DNA of 38,007 nucleotides from an uncultured Bacteroidota bacterium (GCA_903844645.1 CAIMUP010000096.1:1-38007), one strand, 5' to 3'. Shown: positions 7,278-15,971, counted from the stretch's first letter. A program made the numbers and translations. The notes: generated by a model not told the origin, from the sequence alone.

Positions 7278-8228
7278 ATGAAAAAGCTATCCTTATACCT
7301 CCTCGTGGTCTGTAGTTTCGTGATAATTACAAGCACCATCCTCTTCAAGCTATGCAACGAAGGCTTGCGGCGTGTTCCCTTTGAGGAGTTTGGAAAACTG
7401 AACGAAATAATGGCAGGTACCACCCCGTACGACCTGCTGATTATGGGCAATTCCCGATCTCTCCTGCATGTAAGCCCATACATCCTCGATTCTGCTCTCC
7501 ATACCAATGCCTACAACATGGGTACTATTGACGGATCGCTAAATGCTGACCTCGCCCTGCTACATGCCTACCTCGACCACCACGATGCGCCGCGATATTT
7601 GCTTATGAATTTCGATTGGTGGCTACCGACCGATACCCTGATTCGAAATGAACCCTTTGATTACCCAAAATTCTACCCTTACCTCGACAATAAATGGGTG
7701 AAAAAGTACCTGATCCCACACAGCCCTCAAATGAAAAAGGTGAATACGCTGCCTTTCCTCGGATTGATTAACTACGATGATTATAAACGGACAGCCGCCC
7801 TACGGGGATGGACAAAAAGCCAGCGGACGGTGGACGTTTATAAGAAGGGATACTTCAATCGGAATGCGAAATTTACCGGTAAAGACCCCAAAGATACACC
7901 GCCGATGAAGGACTGTACATTTTCCGATGAAGGCATCCGCGAACTCGATGAATTATTCACACTTTGCAATGAAAAAAACATCACTATTTTCGTCTTCATT
8001 GCACCCGGATACCGGATTAATGAACAACTGAAAGTGAGGCAGCAAGACCGCGACCAATTGCAGCAACTAATGAAACTCCGCCACGTTGTTTTCTTCCAGG
8101 ATTATTCACTTCGCGATGAATTCCTCGCCCCTTCCTGGTACTGCGATGCCCATCATCTGAACAAGGAGGGAGCGGAATATTTCTCCCGTATAATAGCCCA
8201 CGAAATCGAGGGATTTATTCACCAATAA
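7278..8228 (+). CDS. SGNH-like periplasmic protein, partner of the MBOAT acyltransferase
   Basis: A 316-residue protein with an uncleaved-looking N-terminal membrane segment (residues 4-24) and a periplasmic body. GNSRS at 57-61 fits the block I nucleophile (Ser59 or Ser61), and DAHH at 290-293, followed by LNKEGAEYFS, fits the DxxH block V of SGNH/GDSL hydrolases, giving a possible Ser-Asp-His triad. Proteins with this layout (AlgJ, DltD, PatB types) finish acyl transfer onto secreted polymers delivered by an MBOAT protein. Its start lies two bases after the MBOAT stop, so the two are almost certainly cotranscribed and functionally linked. Assignment to a precise subfamily is not possible by eye. 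Confidence 0.75.
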   Translation: MKKLSLYLLVVCSFVIITSTILFKLCNEGLRRVPFEEFGKLNEIMAGTTPYDLLIMGNSRSLLHVSPYILDSALHTNAYNMGTIDGSLNADLALLHAYLDHHDAPRYLLMNFDWWLPTDTLIRNEPFDYPKFYPYLDNKWVKKYLIPHSPQMKKVNTLPFLGLINYDDYKRTAALRGWTKSQRTVDVYKKGYFNRNAKFTGKDPKDTPPMKDCTFSDEGIRELDELFTLCNEKNITIFVFIAPGYRINEQLKVRQQDRDQLQQLMKLRHVVFFQDYSLRDEFLAPSWYCDAHHLNKEGAEYFSRIIAHEIEGFIHQ

Positions 8229-8241
8229 GCCCCAAAAAGAG

Positions 8242-8375
8242 GGCTGAAACAGCCACATTTTTATCACTGCCAGCCACATTTTTATCGCTGCCAGCCACAT
8301 TTTTATCGTCGCCAGCCACATTTTTATCGTTCCCAGCCACCTTTTTATCGTTCCCAGCCACCTTTTTATCGCTGA
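8242..8375. repeat. 21-bp tandem array (array 3)
   Basis: Six 21-bp units begin at 8250, 8271, 8292, 8313, 8334 and 8355, core CAGCCACATTTTTATCG followed by a variable four-base end. The array opens with an inverted start of the unit: GGCTG (8242-8246), AAA, CAGCC (8250-8254). It closes with GGCGGCTTTTT (8379-8389), which can pair imperfectly with the AGCCACC of the last unit and leaves a T-run. It lies 14 bases after the SGNH gene. Confidence 0.95.
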
Positions 8376-8380
8376 TTGGC

Positions 8381-8611
8381 GGCTTTTTGGAATACTATTA
8401 TGGCGGGTATTGGTCGCGGTATGGAATTAAATAATGGTGATATGGAATTAAATAATGGTAATATTTAATTAAATTATAACGATATTGAATAAAATAAAAC
8501 AAAAACCGAAATCTACGGTCGAAGCACGACATTCAAATCAGGGGGTACGGCATTAAAAAACAGAGCTGCGGAATTCCTGAATACGAATGCCGAAATCGGT
8601 GTTTGATGGAT
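8381..8611. repeat. Highly diverged 21-bp array (array 4)
   Basis: Units start every 21 bases at 8381, 8402, 8423, 8444, 8465, 8486, 8507, 8528, 8549, 8570 and 8591. Their first six bases are GGCTTT, GGCGGG, GGAATT, GGAATT, TTAATT, TGAATA, CGAAAT, GACATT, GGCATT, GGAATT and CGAAAT. Only the copies at 8423 and 8444 are near-identical; the rest share little except an AT-rich patch near the unit start, and often GGT or GC plus TAT/AC/GC at the end. The exact register over 231 bases without an indel is the key point. No other feature was seen between here and the ssb promoter. Confidence 0.75.
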
Positions 8612-8685
8612 GCAAAAAATGAATGAAAACGTGGCGCAGTTCTTTCTATAAATCGGAATTTTGATGCCTCTATTGGCGACCGATT

Positions 8686-8714
8686 TTTGTTGTGTTGAAT
8701 TATTGTTAATTTCG
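8686..8714 (+). promoter_or_regulatory. Putative promoter for ssb
   Basis: TTTG (8686-8689), 17 bases, then TAATTTCG (8707-8714; one change from TAnnTTTG). The transcript would start near 8718, between the box and the ssb ATG at 8757, which argues against the longer open frame beginning at 8661. Confidence 0.45.
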
Positions 8715-8756
8715 CCCCATCTTTCCATGTCGGATAGTGCAAAACGAACTAAAAAT

Positions 8757-9185
8757 ATGTCAGGAGTCAACAAAGTTATTTTAATCGGCAACCTCGGTAA
8801 AGACCCCGAGGTTCGGTATCTCGAAGGCGGCATTGCGGTTGCCAAGATTACCCTTGCGACTAACGAATCGCACAAGAATAAAGAGGGCGTGAAGATTGAA
8901 CATGCCGAATGGCATATCGTTAATTTTTGGTGCAACGACGCGGAAACGGCGGAGAAGTATTTAAAGAAGGGGATGATGATTTATGTTGAGGGAAAAATTC
9001 GCTCCCGTACCTGGATGGATAAGGAAGGTATCAAGCGGCACAGCACCGAAATCGAGGGTGAAAAGTTTATGATCTTAGGCTCTCGCCGAGAAGAGGGCGG
9101 CGTTGCTGCCGATGTGGCTAAAGCCACTGATTCTGCGGCTTCGGCTCCTACTACCCATGATACTACTGATGATCTTCCGTTTTAA
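8757..9185 (+). CDS. ssb: Single-stranded DNA-binding protein
   Basis: A 142-residue OB-fold protein that coats single-stranded DNA in replication, recombination and repair. The start at 8757 gives MSGVNKVILIGNLGKDPEVR, the typical SSB opening; the frame is open upstream to 8661, but that part overlaps the promoter. ATG 8727 is a less likely alternative. The OB fold covers about residues 4-108, with WHIVNFWCNDAETAEKYLKKG and VEGKIRSRTW as hallmarks. It is followed by a short Ala/Thr linker and the acidic tail DDLPF that recruits partner proteins. It lies upstream of gldE-gldD, a neighbourhood common in Bacteroidota. Confidence 0.96.
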   Translation: MSGVNKVILIGNLGKDPEVRYLEGGIAVAKITLATNESHKNKEGVKIEHAEWHIVNFWCNDAETAEKYLKKGMMIYVEGKIRSRTWMDKEGIKRHSTEIEGEKFMILGSRREEGGVAADVAKATDSAASAPTTHDTTDDLPF

Positions 9186-9263
9186 TTTGATGCACCTATG
9201 GCGATGATTGATGAAGATATGGAAACGGCGGGTGTGCATTTTGTAATTGTTAATTAAAATCTC

Positions 9264-10616
9264 TTGGATAACCCCTCGGACTCGGCTTACAGCGCGGCAT
9301 TTCAGTATCTTTCCCTGTCAGATACCGCCCTCTCGGTAGATAATTTGGTGAAGATCGTTACGATTATGGTTTTCTTGTTTTGTTCTGCGTTATTTTCTGC
9401 TGCACAGGTGGCTTTCTTCTCCCTTTCTCCGGCAGACATGAACCGGATTAAGGAAACCCCCGGTCGTTGGCAAGGAACCATTATCGAATTATTGGATAAC
9501 CCGAAGAAACTGTTGGCAACGCTTCTTATCAGTGACAATATGCTGAATGTGGCAGTGATAATTTTGACCTCTTTGCTTCATATTTTCGATTACCATTCGC
9601 AGCAGGTGCTGGGCTTTGTGGTGCAGGTCGTTCTCACTACGTTTATCATCGTACTCTTTGCCGAAGTGATTCCTAAAGTGTATTCTACCAAGCACAATCT
9701 TCAGGTATTGAGGGTCATGGGCTTGCCGATTTATGTTTTCAATAAGGTGTTATCTCCTATTAGTTTCCTGTTGGTTTCCTCCACTACGGTAATCGAGAAA
9801 AGATTAAAGCGAAAGTCTTACAATGTTAACATAGATGAGCTTACCCATGCCATAGAAATCACCTCCGATATCAACACCAATGAAGAAGAAAAGAAGATAT
9901 TGAAAGGCATCGTCAAGTTCGGGAATATAGATGTGAAACAAATCATGAAATCTCGCATGGATACCGTTAGCTTTATCAATGAAACCCCTTTCAAACTGTT
10001 GTTGAAGGGTATTTTGAGTTCAGGCTATTCACGCATTCCCATCTTTAAGGATGACTTTGATACGGTCGAAGGAATCATTTTCATAAAAGACCTTCTGGCT
10101 CACCTGGATAAGGACGACACCTTCCAATGGCAAGCCCTGATTCGCCCTCCCTACTTCGTTCCCGAGAGTAAGAAGATCAATGATTTGCTTTTGGAGTTTC
10201 AACAGAGGAAGATTCACCTTGCCATTGTTGTGGATGAGTATGGAGGTTCGTCGGGTATCGTCACTTTGGAGGATATTTTAGAAGAGATTGTCGGGGAGAT
10301 TAACGACGAATTCGATGATGATGAATTACAATATTCTAAGTTGGATGAATACAACTTTGTCTTTGAAGGGAAAACGCTGATCAACGATATATGCCGCGTA
10401 TTAAACATCGAGCGTAAGGTATTCGATAAGGTAGAAGGCGACAGCGACACCCTTGCCGGCTTGATCTTGGAATTGAAAGGCAATATCCCGGAACGTGGCG
10501 AGGTTATGGAGCATCAAGGTATTCGATTCCGCGTGGAGGCGGTAGATAAAAGAAGGATCAAACGCGTAAAGATTACCTTGCCAGAGAAGATTATAGAACC
10601 GAATATTGAGGAATAG
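9264..10616 (+). CDS. gldE: Gliding motility-associated protein GldE (CNNM/CBS family)
   Basis: A 450-residue membrane protein in three parts. A DUF21/CNNM transmembrane domain (about 25-190) contains FCSALFSAAQVAFFSLSPAD and FAEVIPKVYSTKH. A pair of CBS domains (about 210-340) starts at VKQIMKSRMDTVSF and includes VDEYGGSSGIVTLEDILEE. A CorC/HlyC C-terminal domain (about 355-440) follows. The family is related to divalent-cation transporters of the CorC/CNNM type; GldE is needed together with GldD for gliding and T9SS function in flavobacteria. Translation starts at TTG 9264: an in-frame TAA stands at 9255 and no ATG precedes the first membrane segment. gldD begins immediately after the stop (zero spacing), so the pair is coupled. 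Confidence 0.93.
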   Translation: MDNPSDSAYSAAFQYLSLSDTALSVDNLVKIVTIMVFLFCSALFSAAQVAFFSLSPADMNRIKETPGRWQGTIIELLDNPKKLLATLLISDNMLNVAVIILTSLLHIFDYHSQQVLGFVVQVVLTTFIIVLFAEVIPKVYSTKHNLQVLRVMGLPIYVFNKVLSPISFLLVSSTTVIEKRLKRKSYNVNIDELTHAIEITSDINTNEEEKKILKGIVKFGNIDVKQIMKSRMDTVSFINETPFKLLLKGILSSGYSRIPIFKDDFDTVEGIIFIKDLLAHLDKDDTFQWQALIRPPYFVPESKKINDLLLEFQQRKIHLAIVVDEYGGSSGIVTLEDILEEIVGEINDEFDDDELQYSKLDEYNFVFEGKTLINDICRVLNIERKVFDKVEGDSDTLAGLILELKGNIPERGEVMEHQGIRFRVEAVDKRRIKRVKITLPEKIIEPNIEE

Positions 10617-11186
10617 ATGAAACATAAAATTATCCTTCTTATCGTCCTCGCTTGGTGCATGGCGGCTTGCCACGATACCAACTACGCTCCGAAGCCGCGT
10701 GGCTATTTCCGCATAGATTTCCCGCATAAAGCCTACAAAACATATCAGGGTTCCTGCCCCTTCACCTTTGAATATCCCGTCTACGCCTCGGTTGAGGTGG
10801 ATGATAGGAGAGATTCTAAACCGTGTTGGCTGAATATCGAATTCCCTGACTTCAGAGCTACGATTCATCTTAGCTATAATGAAATTCACCATGACCTTTC
10901 CAAGTTCACCGAGGACTCCCGGACATTGACCAACAAGCATATCATCAAAGCGTCGGGCATTGATGAATCTATCATTACAACCCCGAATAAAGTCTATGGC
11001 GTAAAGTTTAATATTGAGGGCAATACCGCCTCGTCGGTGCAGTTTTATGCTACCGACAGCATCCATCATTTCCTCCGCGGTGCGTTATACTTCAATGTCG
11101 CGCCGCAGATAGATTCGCTGTACCCTTCCATCCGGTTTATCGAGGCAGATATTGACCGTTTGGTGGAGACTTTAAAATGGAGGTAG
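10617..11186 (+). CDS. gldD: Gliding motility lipoprotein GldD
   Basis: A 189-residue lipoprotein with signal peptide MKHKIILLIVLAWCMAAC (lipid-modified Cys18). The mature part is strongly GldD-like: PKPRGYFRIDFPHKAYKTY, PFTFEYPVYASVEVD, WLNIEFPDF, IHLSYNEIH, DSIHHFLRGALYFNVAP and DSLYPSIRFIEADI. GldD is required for gliding and T9SS function in Flavobacterium and is also found in non-gliding members of the phylum. The two T9SS-tailed proteins at 12598-15949 show that this organism uses that pathway. The gene directly abuts gldE. Identification is firm. Confidence 0.94.
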   Translation: MKHKIILLIVLAWCMAACHDTNYAPKPRGYFRIDFPHKAYKTYQGSCPFTFEYPVYASVEVDDRRDSKPCWLNIEFPDFRATIHLSYNEIHHDLSKFTEDSRTLTNKHIIKASGIDESIITTPNKVYGVKFNIEGNTASSVQFYATDSIHHFLRGALYFNVAPQIDSLYPSIRFIEADIDRLVETLKWR

Positions 11187-11215
11187 CGGTATTAAATTAT
11201 TTGCCGTTGCATCCC

Positions 11216-11245
11216 AAAAAAAAAGACCACCGTTGCCGGCAGTCT
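11216..11245 (-). terminator. Intrinsic terminator of the gene at 11273-11887
   Basis: On the minus strand AGACTGCC and GGTGGTCT form an 8-bp stem (two G-U pairs) around a 6-base loop, followed directly by nine T residues. It lies 28 bases past the stop codon of the minus-strand gene, and supports that gene being real. Confidence 0.8.
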
Positions 11246-11272
11246 CTTCCATCTTAATAATTAAATCTACTC

Positions 11273-11887
11273 TTATTTACAATGTTGGGTGGTCATGTCT
11301 GATTGGATGACCTGGCGAACCGTTCCTTTGTGTGCCACCATAATTTCGTAGTCATGACCGGACACTAACAAGGTCAGATGGATGGTATGCAATTGGGCAA
11401 AAAACTCATGTTCCCACAGCCCGTTCGCGGTTTTATCTCTCCAAAAAACCTGCGTGCCGAGGGCATGCTCGTTGGTTACTACGGTAATGATAATTTCATT
11501 AGGGATTTTTGAATCCGTATCGTTGATTACTGCCTTCGGGAGGACGCCAACGGTAGCTCCTTCGGAGGTGAGAATTCCTCCTGAACTTCTCAATTTAATG
11601 ACATCGTGACCGGCTTGAAAGTTCACTTGTTCAGCCACCAATTTATACGAAAGATCCATTAAATCACCGGCATCATTCGCGATTTGAATATCGTTATGAT
11701 CGCCCGTTCTTTTCGCCTTTGCTTCCTTGGTTACGTAGCTCGTTCTTCGGCTATGAAAATCCGTAAAGGTGGTTCCTGCAAAGCCAAAGTTCGTATTTCC
11801 GGTGCACCCTTCGTCCAAATTCGAAGCGGCGTTTAGCCTCTCGGAAAGGCTCAATTTTGTGATGTCAATAATAATATTTTGTACCAT
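11273..11887 (-). CDS. Hypothetical cytoplasmic protein, possible beta-sandwich C-terminus
   Basis: A 204-residue protein starting MVQNIIIDITKLSLSERLNA, with no signal peptide or membrane segment. I do not recognise the family. The N-terminal half is polar and rich in Thr, Asn and Asp (GNTNFGFAGTTFTDFHSRRTS). The C-terminal half alternates hydrophobic and polar residues (IPNEIIITVVTNEHALGTQVFW, in pieces, and IHLTLLVSGHDYEIMVAHKGT), suggesting a fibronectin-III-like beta-sandwich, which is a guess. A good terminator follows the gene, and the 5' side faces the large divergent gap containing array 5. It stands alone and its job cannot be read from context. Confidence 0.7.
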   Translation of the reverse strand: MVQNIIIDITKLSLSERLNAASNLDEGCTGNTNFGFAGTTFTDFHSRRTSYVTKEAKAKRTGDHNDIQIANDAGDLMDLSYKLVAEQVNFQAGHDVIKLRSSGGILTSEGATVGVLPKAVINDTDSKIPNEIIITVVTNEHALGTQVFWRDKTANGLWEHEFFAQLHTIHLTLLVSGHDYEIMVAHKGTVRQVIQSDMTTQHCK

Positions 11888-12172
11888 ATTTTTTGGTTAT
11901 TGTTAGTTATATATCTTGCAAGTATAACCTTTTGGCGGGTATTGATGCTGTAAAAACCAAATATTATTCAATATTATTATTAATACCATGATAATCAGCC
12001 AAAAAACTTTCCTTCTTTTTTCTTACTCTTTCCTGAATTCCCTGTTTTAACTCCTTAATTCCTGAAAATCCCTGTTTTGGAAGAACCCGAAAAAGGTTGT
12101 TATTGACTTAAAAACAAGTGCCGATAAATATCCTAAAAACGTCATTCAGAAATCCCGTGGAGGCATCCAAAA

Positions 12173-12381
12173 TTCTCCGGAGAAAAAATATTATTCTCCA
12201 GAGAGCAGAGATTATTCTCTGGAGATTACGGATTATTCTCCGGAGATTACAAATTATTCTCCCCCGATTAAGAATTATTCTCCGGAGAAAAAGAATTATT
12301 CTCCGGAGAAAAAAGATTATTCTCCGGAGAAAAAGGATTATTCACCGGAGAGAAACTCTTTTTATCCCCCCGTTTTCGGGG
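12173..12381. repeat. 21-bp tandem array with palindromic core (array 5)
   Basis: Nine units begin at 12173, 12194, 12215, 12236, 12257, 12278, 12299, 12320 and 12341. The core is the perfect 12-bp palindrome TTCTCCGGAGAA followed by AAAGAATTA. In eight of nine copies the TCTC..GAGA symmetry (or its central part) survives even where bases changed (CTCCAGAG, CTCTGGAG). The array ends in a small hairpin AGAG-AAA-CTCT plus T-run, then CCCCG-TTTT-CGGGG (12368-12381). It lies in the 710-bp divergent gap between the genes starting at 11887 (-) and 12598 (+). The remainder (11888-12172 and 12382-12597) holds AT-rich spacer, including two CCCTGTTTT copies 30 bases apart (about 12030-12080). Confidence 0.96.
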
Positions 12382-12597
12382 TATTTCATCGGCGATTCTC
12401 TTATTCACGATGCCTTTTATCGTCCTGAATGCCGCATAAACAGGGGGTGTGGGCAGGTTTCATTAGTTGATATCGGGGAAGGCGACGGTGGAGATTCCTA
12501 ATTAAATTCCCCACCACCACTCCTATATATATAGCCCCCTTTTTTGCATCCCGCAAAACCATTTTGAAGAAGCCCCGTACAAAGCGGCTCATCCATC

Positions 12598-13803
12598 ATG
12601 AAAAATACAATACTATCAGTCATTGCCCTGCTCGCCGTCTTCGTAATATCGAAAGGCGATTACTGGACGCAGAAATCGAGCTGCCCCGTGATGCGGAAGA
12701 CCTCGTTTAATTTCTCAATCGGCACCAAAGGCTACACCGGCAGCGGCAGAGACTCCCTCGGGCAACTCACAAAAAGCTTCTGGGAATACAATTCCGCCAC
12801 CAACGCCTGGACCCAAAAGGCTGATGTCAGCGGCTATCCACGAGAGGGAGCCATAGGCTTCGCAATCGGCAGTAAAGGCTACGCAGGGCTGGGATGCAAC
12901 ATAGATCATAGCGGCAATTTGCAAGATTTTTATGAGTACGATACCGCAACGAATGCCTGGACACCGAAGGCATTCTACCAAGGAATGGGCAGTGCCTACG
13001 CCGTCAGTTTCGTGGTAGGGAATTACGGATATGTCTGCACCGGAACGAACGGAATGGCAGACTATCAGGAGCTTTGGCAGTACGACCCCGCAGCAGATTG
13101 CTGGAATCAGAAGACCGGCATCAGCGGCGTAGCGAGACAACAGGCAACGGCTTTCGCTATCGGCACCAAAGGCTATATAATAGGAGGATATACCCTGACC
13201 GATTCCACCTTACTGAACGATTTTTGGGAATACAATACCCTCTCCGAGGGCTGGCAACAGTTAGCCAATGCCCCGGGACACGCCCGTTGCGACGCCGCCG
13301 CCTTTTCCCTTTTAGGAAAAGGATATTTCGGAATAGGAGATACCGCAGGAGGCAGCCTGAAAGACTTTTGGGAATACGAACCAACGAATAATCACTGGAC
13401 CGAACGGGTAAATTTTCCCGGAACAGCCCGCGATGAAACAAGTTATTTCACCATCGCCGACAAAGGCTACATCGGCTTAGGCGGCGATGGTGGCATCTAC
13501 TACGATTTTTGGGAATACACCCCCGATGCCGCAGCAAGCATTCCCGAAAATTCAGAAGCCATAAACGTATCCGTCTTCCCGAATCCATTCAAAGAAAAAA
13601 CGACCCTCACGATAACAGGAAATAGTAGCAATTCATCGCTCATTATTTACAATATTTATGGAGCGCAAGTGCTGAATATTGTCCTTGGCGACAAAAAAGA
13701 GGTCGTTTTTGGGCGAGAAAAGCTAACAGCCGGAATTTATTTTTATGAGCTGGTACAGGCCCATAAAAGCATCCCCGCAAAAGGGCGGATAGTGATTGAA
13801 TAA
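12598..13803 (+). CDS. Secreted kelch-repeat protein with T9SS sorting domain
   Basis: A 401-residue protein with signal peptide MKNTILSVIALLAVFVISKG and six kelch blades over about residues 25-315. Each blade follows the pattern GTKGYxGxG, then DFWEYNxxTNxWTQK, a six-bladed beta-propeller expected to bind protein or glycan. The C-terminal 80 residues are a type A T9SS sorting domain: VSVFPNPFKEKTTLTI, LIIYNIYGAQVL, LTAGIYFYELVQ. The protein is therefore predicted to cross the outer membrane by T9SS and be released or anchored at the surface. The start ATG is the first in frame. A second T9SS cargo gene follows 184 bases downstream, probably with its own promoter. Confidence 0.92.
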   Translation: MKNTILSVIALLAVFVISKGDYWTQKSSCPVMRKTSFNFSIGTKGYTGSGRDSLGQLTKSFWEYNSATNAWTQKADVSGYPREGAIGFAIGSKGYAGLGCNIDHSGNLQDFYEYDTATNAWTPKAFYQGMGSAYAVSFVVGNYGYVCTGTNGMADYQELWQYDPAADCWNQKTGISGVARQQATAFAIGTKGYIIGGYTLTDSTLLNDFWEYNTLSEGWQQLANAPGHARCDAAAFSLLGKGYFGIGDTAGGSLKDFWEYEPTNNHWTERVNFPGTARDETSYFTIADKGYIGLGGDGGIYYDFWEYTPDAAASIPENSEAINVSVFPNPFKEKTTLTITGNSSNSSLIIYNIYGAQVLNIVLGDKKEVVFGREKLTAGIYFYELVQAHKSIPAKGRIVIE

Positions 13804-13901
13804 GCCGTCGTCAGGGCATCTTAGAGATTGGTTGGGAGGGATAAAAGTGGTGCTTTTCTCCATTATTTAATACTTTGGATAAGTTAAATTTTCATCGAAT
13901 A

Positions 13902-13933
13902 TTTGCTGGAGTGAAAGATTTTTCGTTACTTTG
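13902..13933 (+). promoter_or_regulatory. Putative promoter of the Omp28-like gene
   Basis: TTTG (13902-13905), 20 bases, TTACTTTG (13926-13933), close to the -33/-7 pair with one mismatch. The ATG follows 54 bases after the box. The 184-bp gap otherwise shows no repeat array and no terminator I can see. Confidence 0.4.
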
Positions 13934-13987
13934 TCCCGTTAAAAATAACAAACAATATTATCAAATAATTTAATTAAATAAAAAACA

Positions 13988-15949
13988 ATGAAGAAAGAAG
14001 TACTTATTTTGATGCTGTTCGCCACAATTGGCTTGAGCAAAAGCATCGCCCAAACGTATTTTGTAAATGCGGATTTTGAAAACAGTGCCCTCCCTGTAGG
14101 ATGGACCTCAACAACAGCAACCACTGGAGGGCAGTGGGTGTTCGGAAGCGGATTCACAAACGCTTATTTGCATCTCGAACCGCATACCAAATATGCGTTA
14201 ATCAATGATGCAGGATGTGCATGCGTGGAAGATTCAGCAAGACTGACAACTCCGGTTTGTAACATGAGCACAGCGGCAACGGTTTTCTTGACATTCGATT
14301 ACTTGTATGGCGAGTATCATTTGACAGGAGCTCCTTATGCTCACGAAGTATTTTATGTTCAGTATTCTATCAATGGAGGCACTACATGGTCTTTATTAGA
14401 TTCAGTAACTGCTGCTAATGGCTGGACAACTTATGGAAGAGATATTTCTTCTTTAGTTCACAATCAGGCTGCTGTGAAGATTCGTTTCTACTATAGCGAT
14501 CATAACAGTGCTATCGTAGGTGCTGCATTAGATAATATCAAGATGTATGCTCCACTTGCTAATGATGCAAACCTAATGTCTGTTGCTCCGCTTCCTGGTT
14601 CACCAGCTTCTTATGCTTTAGTAAGTACCGGTATCACTATTTCAGGAAATCTTTACAACAATGGTTCTGCTGCTATCACCAGTTGCCTTATCAAATACAG
14701 AAACGGAATGGGTCCTATTACCTCTTATACCTATTCAGGAAATATTGCAAGTTTGGCAACAGCTCCTTTCACTATTTCTACTCCTTTTATGTTACCAGCT
14801 ACCGCAGGACCAAACAATGTGCAAGTTTGGGTGGATTTAACCAATGATACCAACCATGCTAACGATACTTTGATGACGGTATTAACCGGAGCTGCTTTCA
14901 TTCCAGTTCATAAAGTTACTTTTGAAGAAGAAACAGGATGCTGGTGCGGATGGTGCGTAAGAGGTGCCGTATATATGGATTCTATGGCGGTTGCTTATCC
15001 TAACACCACCGAATTAATCGCGGTACACGATGCTGACCCAATGGGAAACTTGAATGCTCAAACTATCGCTTACGATGCAGGAGCTACTGCAATGCCAGGC
15101 TTCTCTGGATTCCCTTCTATCGAAGTAGAACGTAAGGTAATTGATGATCCATCTGCTATCTTCAGCGAATATACTGCGCATCTTGGCGATTTCGGTGTGG
15201 CTACGATGGCTGTGGCTACTACCTTCAACTGGGGTACTCGTGCTGCTGTTGTTCATGCTACTGCTACCTTCGCGATTCCTGTTGCTGCTGGCGATTTCAA
15301 CTTAGCAATGGTTATGGTGGAAGACGAAGTTCATTCCACTTCAGCCACTTACGATCAACATGATTATTACAGCTACCAATCACAAAATATTGCATTAGTA
15401 GGAGCTGGACATAACTGGCAAGCAGAAACCAATCCTGTTCCTGCAGCCAAGATGTATTACAACCACGTTGCAAGAACTATTGCAGGAGCATACACTGGCA
15501 CTGCGGGAAGCGTTCCGGCAACAGCGGTGAATGGCGTAGTGAATTATACTTTCAACTATACCGTTCCTGCGGGCATGGCTCCAGAACACATGAAGTCTAT
15601 CGTTGTTTTGATTAATAACAATAACGGACAAATCGTGAATGCTAATTCCAGCGCATTGTCGCCAACAGGTATCAACGAAGTGAATGCTTCATTAAACACT
15701 GTGAATATTTATCCTAACCCATTCTCTAATCAAACGACTATCAATTTTGATTTGGTAAAATCATCGAATGTATCGGTTACGATTACTGATATTATGGGAC
15801 AGGTTGTGGATTCGTTTGACAATGGTATGATGAGCGAAGGTTCTCATAACATTATCTTTAATGCACAGGATTTGACATCAGGAATGTACTTCGTTACCTT
15901 GAAGACGGGTGCGAATTCTTTCACTCAAAAAATCTCTATCCAGAAATAA
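13988..15949 (+). CDS. Secreted Omp28-like (thioredoxin-fold) protein with T9SS sorting domain
   Basis: A 653-residue modular surface protein. It has a signal peptide (MKKEVLILMLFATIGLSKSIAQ), then a MAM/choice-of-anchor J-like beta domain (about 24-190; YFVNADFENSALPVGW, DNIKMYAP). A CARDB-like spacer (about 195-300) precedes an Omp28-type thioredoxin-like domain (about 305-550) with the redox motif EETGCWCGWCVRGAVYMD and PGFSGFPSIEVER. The C-terminal 80 residues are a type A T9SS domain (VNIYPNPFSNQTTI, ITDIMGQVVDSF, LTSGMYFVTLKT). The extra Cys before the CxxC (CWCGWC) is notable. Codon choice looks more optimised than in neighbours (GCT, GGT, ATC, TTC), hinting at high expression. A strong terminator follows. 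Confidence 0.9.
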   Translation: MKKEVLILMLFATIGLSKSIAQTYFVNADFENSALPVGWTSTTATTGGQWVFGSGFTNAYLHLEPHTKYALINDAGCACVEDSARLTTPVCNMSTAATVFLTFDYLYGEYHLTGAPYAHEVFYVQYSINGGTTWSLLDSVTAANGWTTYGRDISSLVHNQAAVKIRFYYSDHNSAIVGAALDNIKMYAPLANDANLMSVAPLPGSPASYALVSTGITISGNLYNNGSAAITSCLIKYRNGMGPITSYTYSGNIASLATAPFTISTPFMLPATAGPNNVQVWVDLTNDTNHANDTLMTVLTGAAFIPVHKVTFEEETGCWCGWCVRGAVYMDSMAVAYPNTTELIAVHDADPMGNLNAQTIAYDAGATAMPGFSGFPSIEVERKVIDDPSAIFSEYTAHLGDFGVATMAVATTFNWGTRAAVVHATATFAIPVAAGDFNLAMVMVEDEVHSTSATYDQHDYYSYQSQNIALVGAGHNWQAETNPVPAAKMYYNHVARTIAGAYTGTAGSVPATAVNGVVNYTFNYTVPAGMAPEHMKSIVVLINNNNGQIVNANSSALSPTGINEVNASLNTVNIYPNPFSNQTTINFDLVKSSNVSVTITDIMGQVVDSFDNGMMSEGSHNIIFNAQDLTSGMYFVTLKTGANSFTQKISIQK

Positions 15950-15971
15950 TTCCAGAGATTAATTAAAACCC

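Noticed and set aside
12118-12501. 127-residue basic frame through array 5
   Set aside because: It starts with an unsupported codon, has the 7-residue period of the array, and the unit evolves as a DNA palindrome, not as protein.
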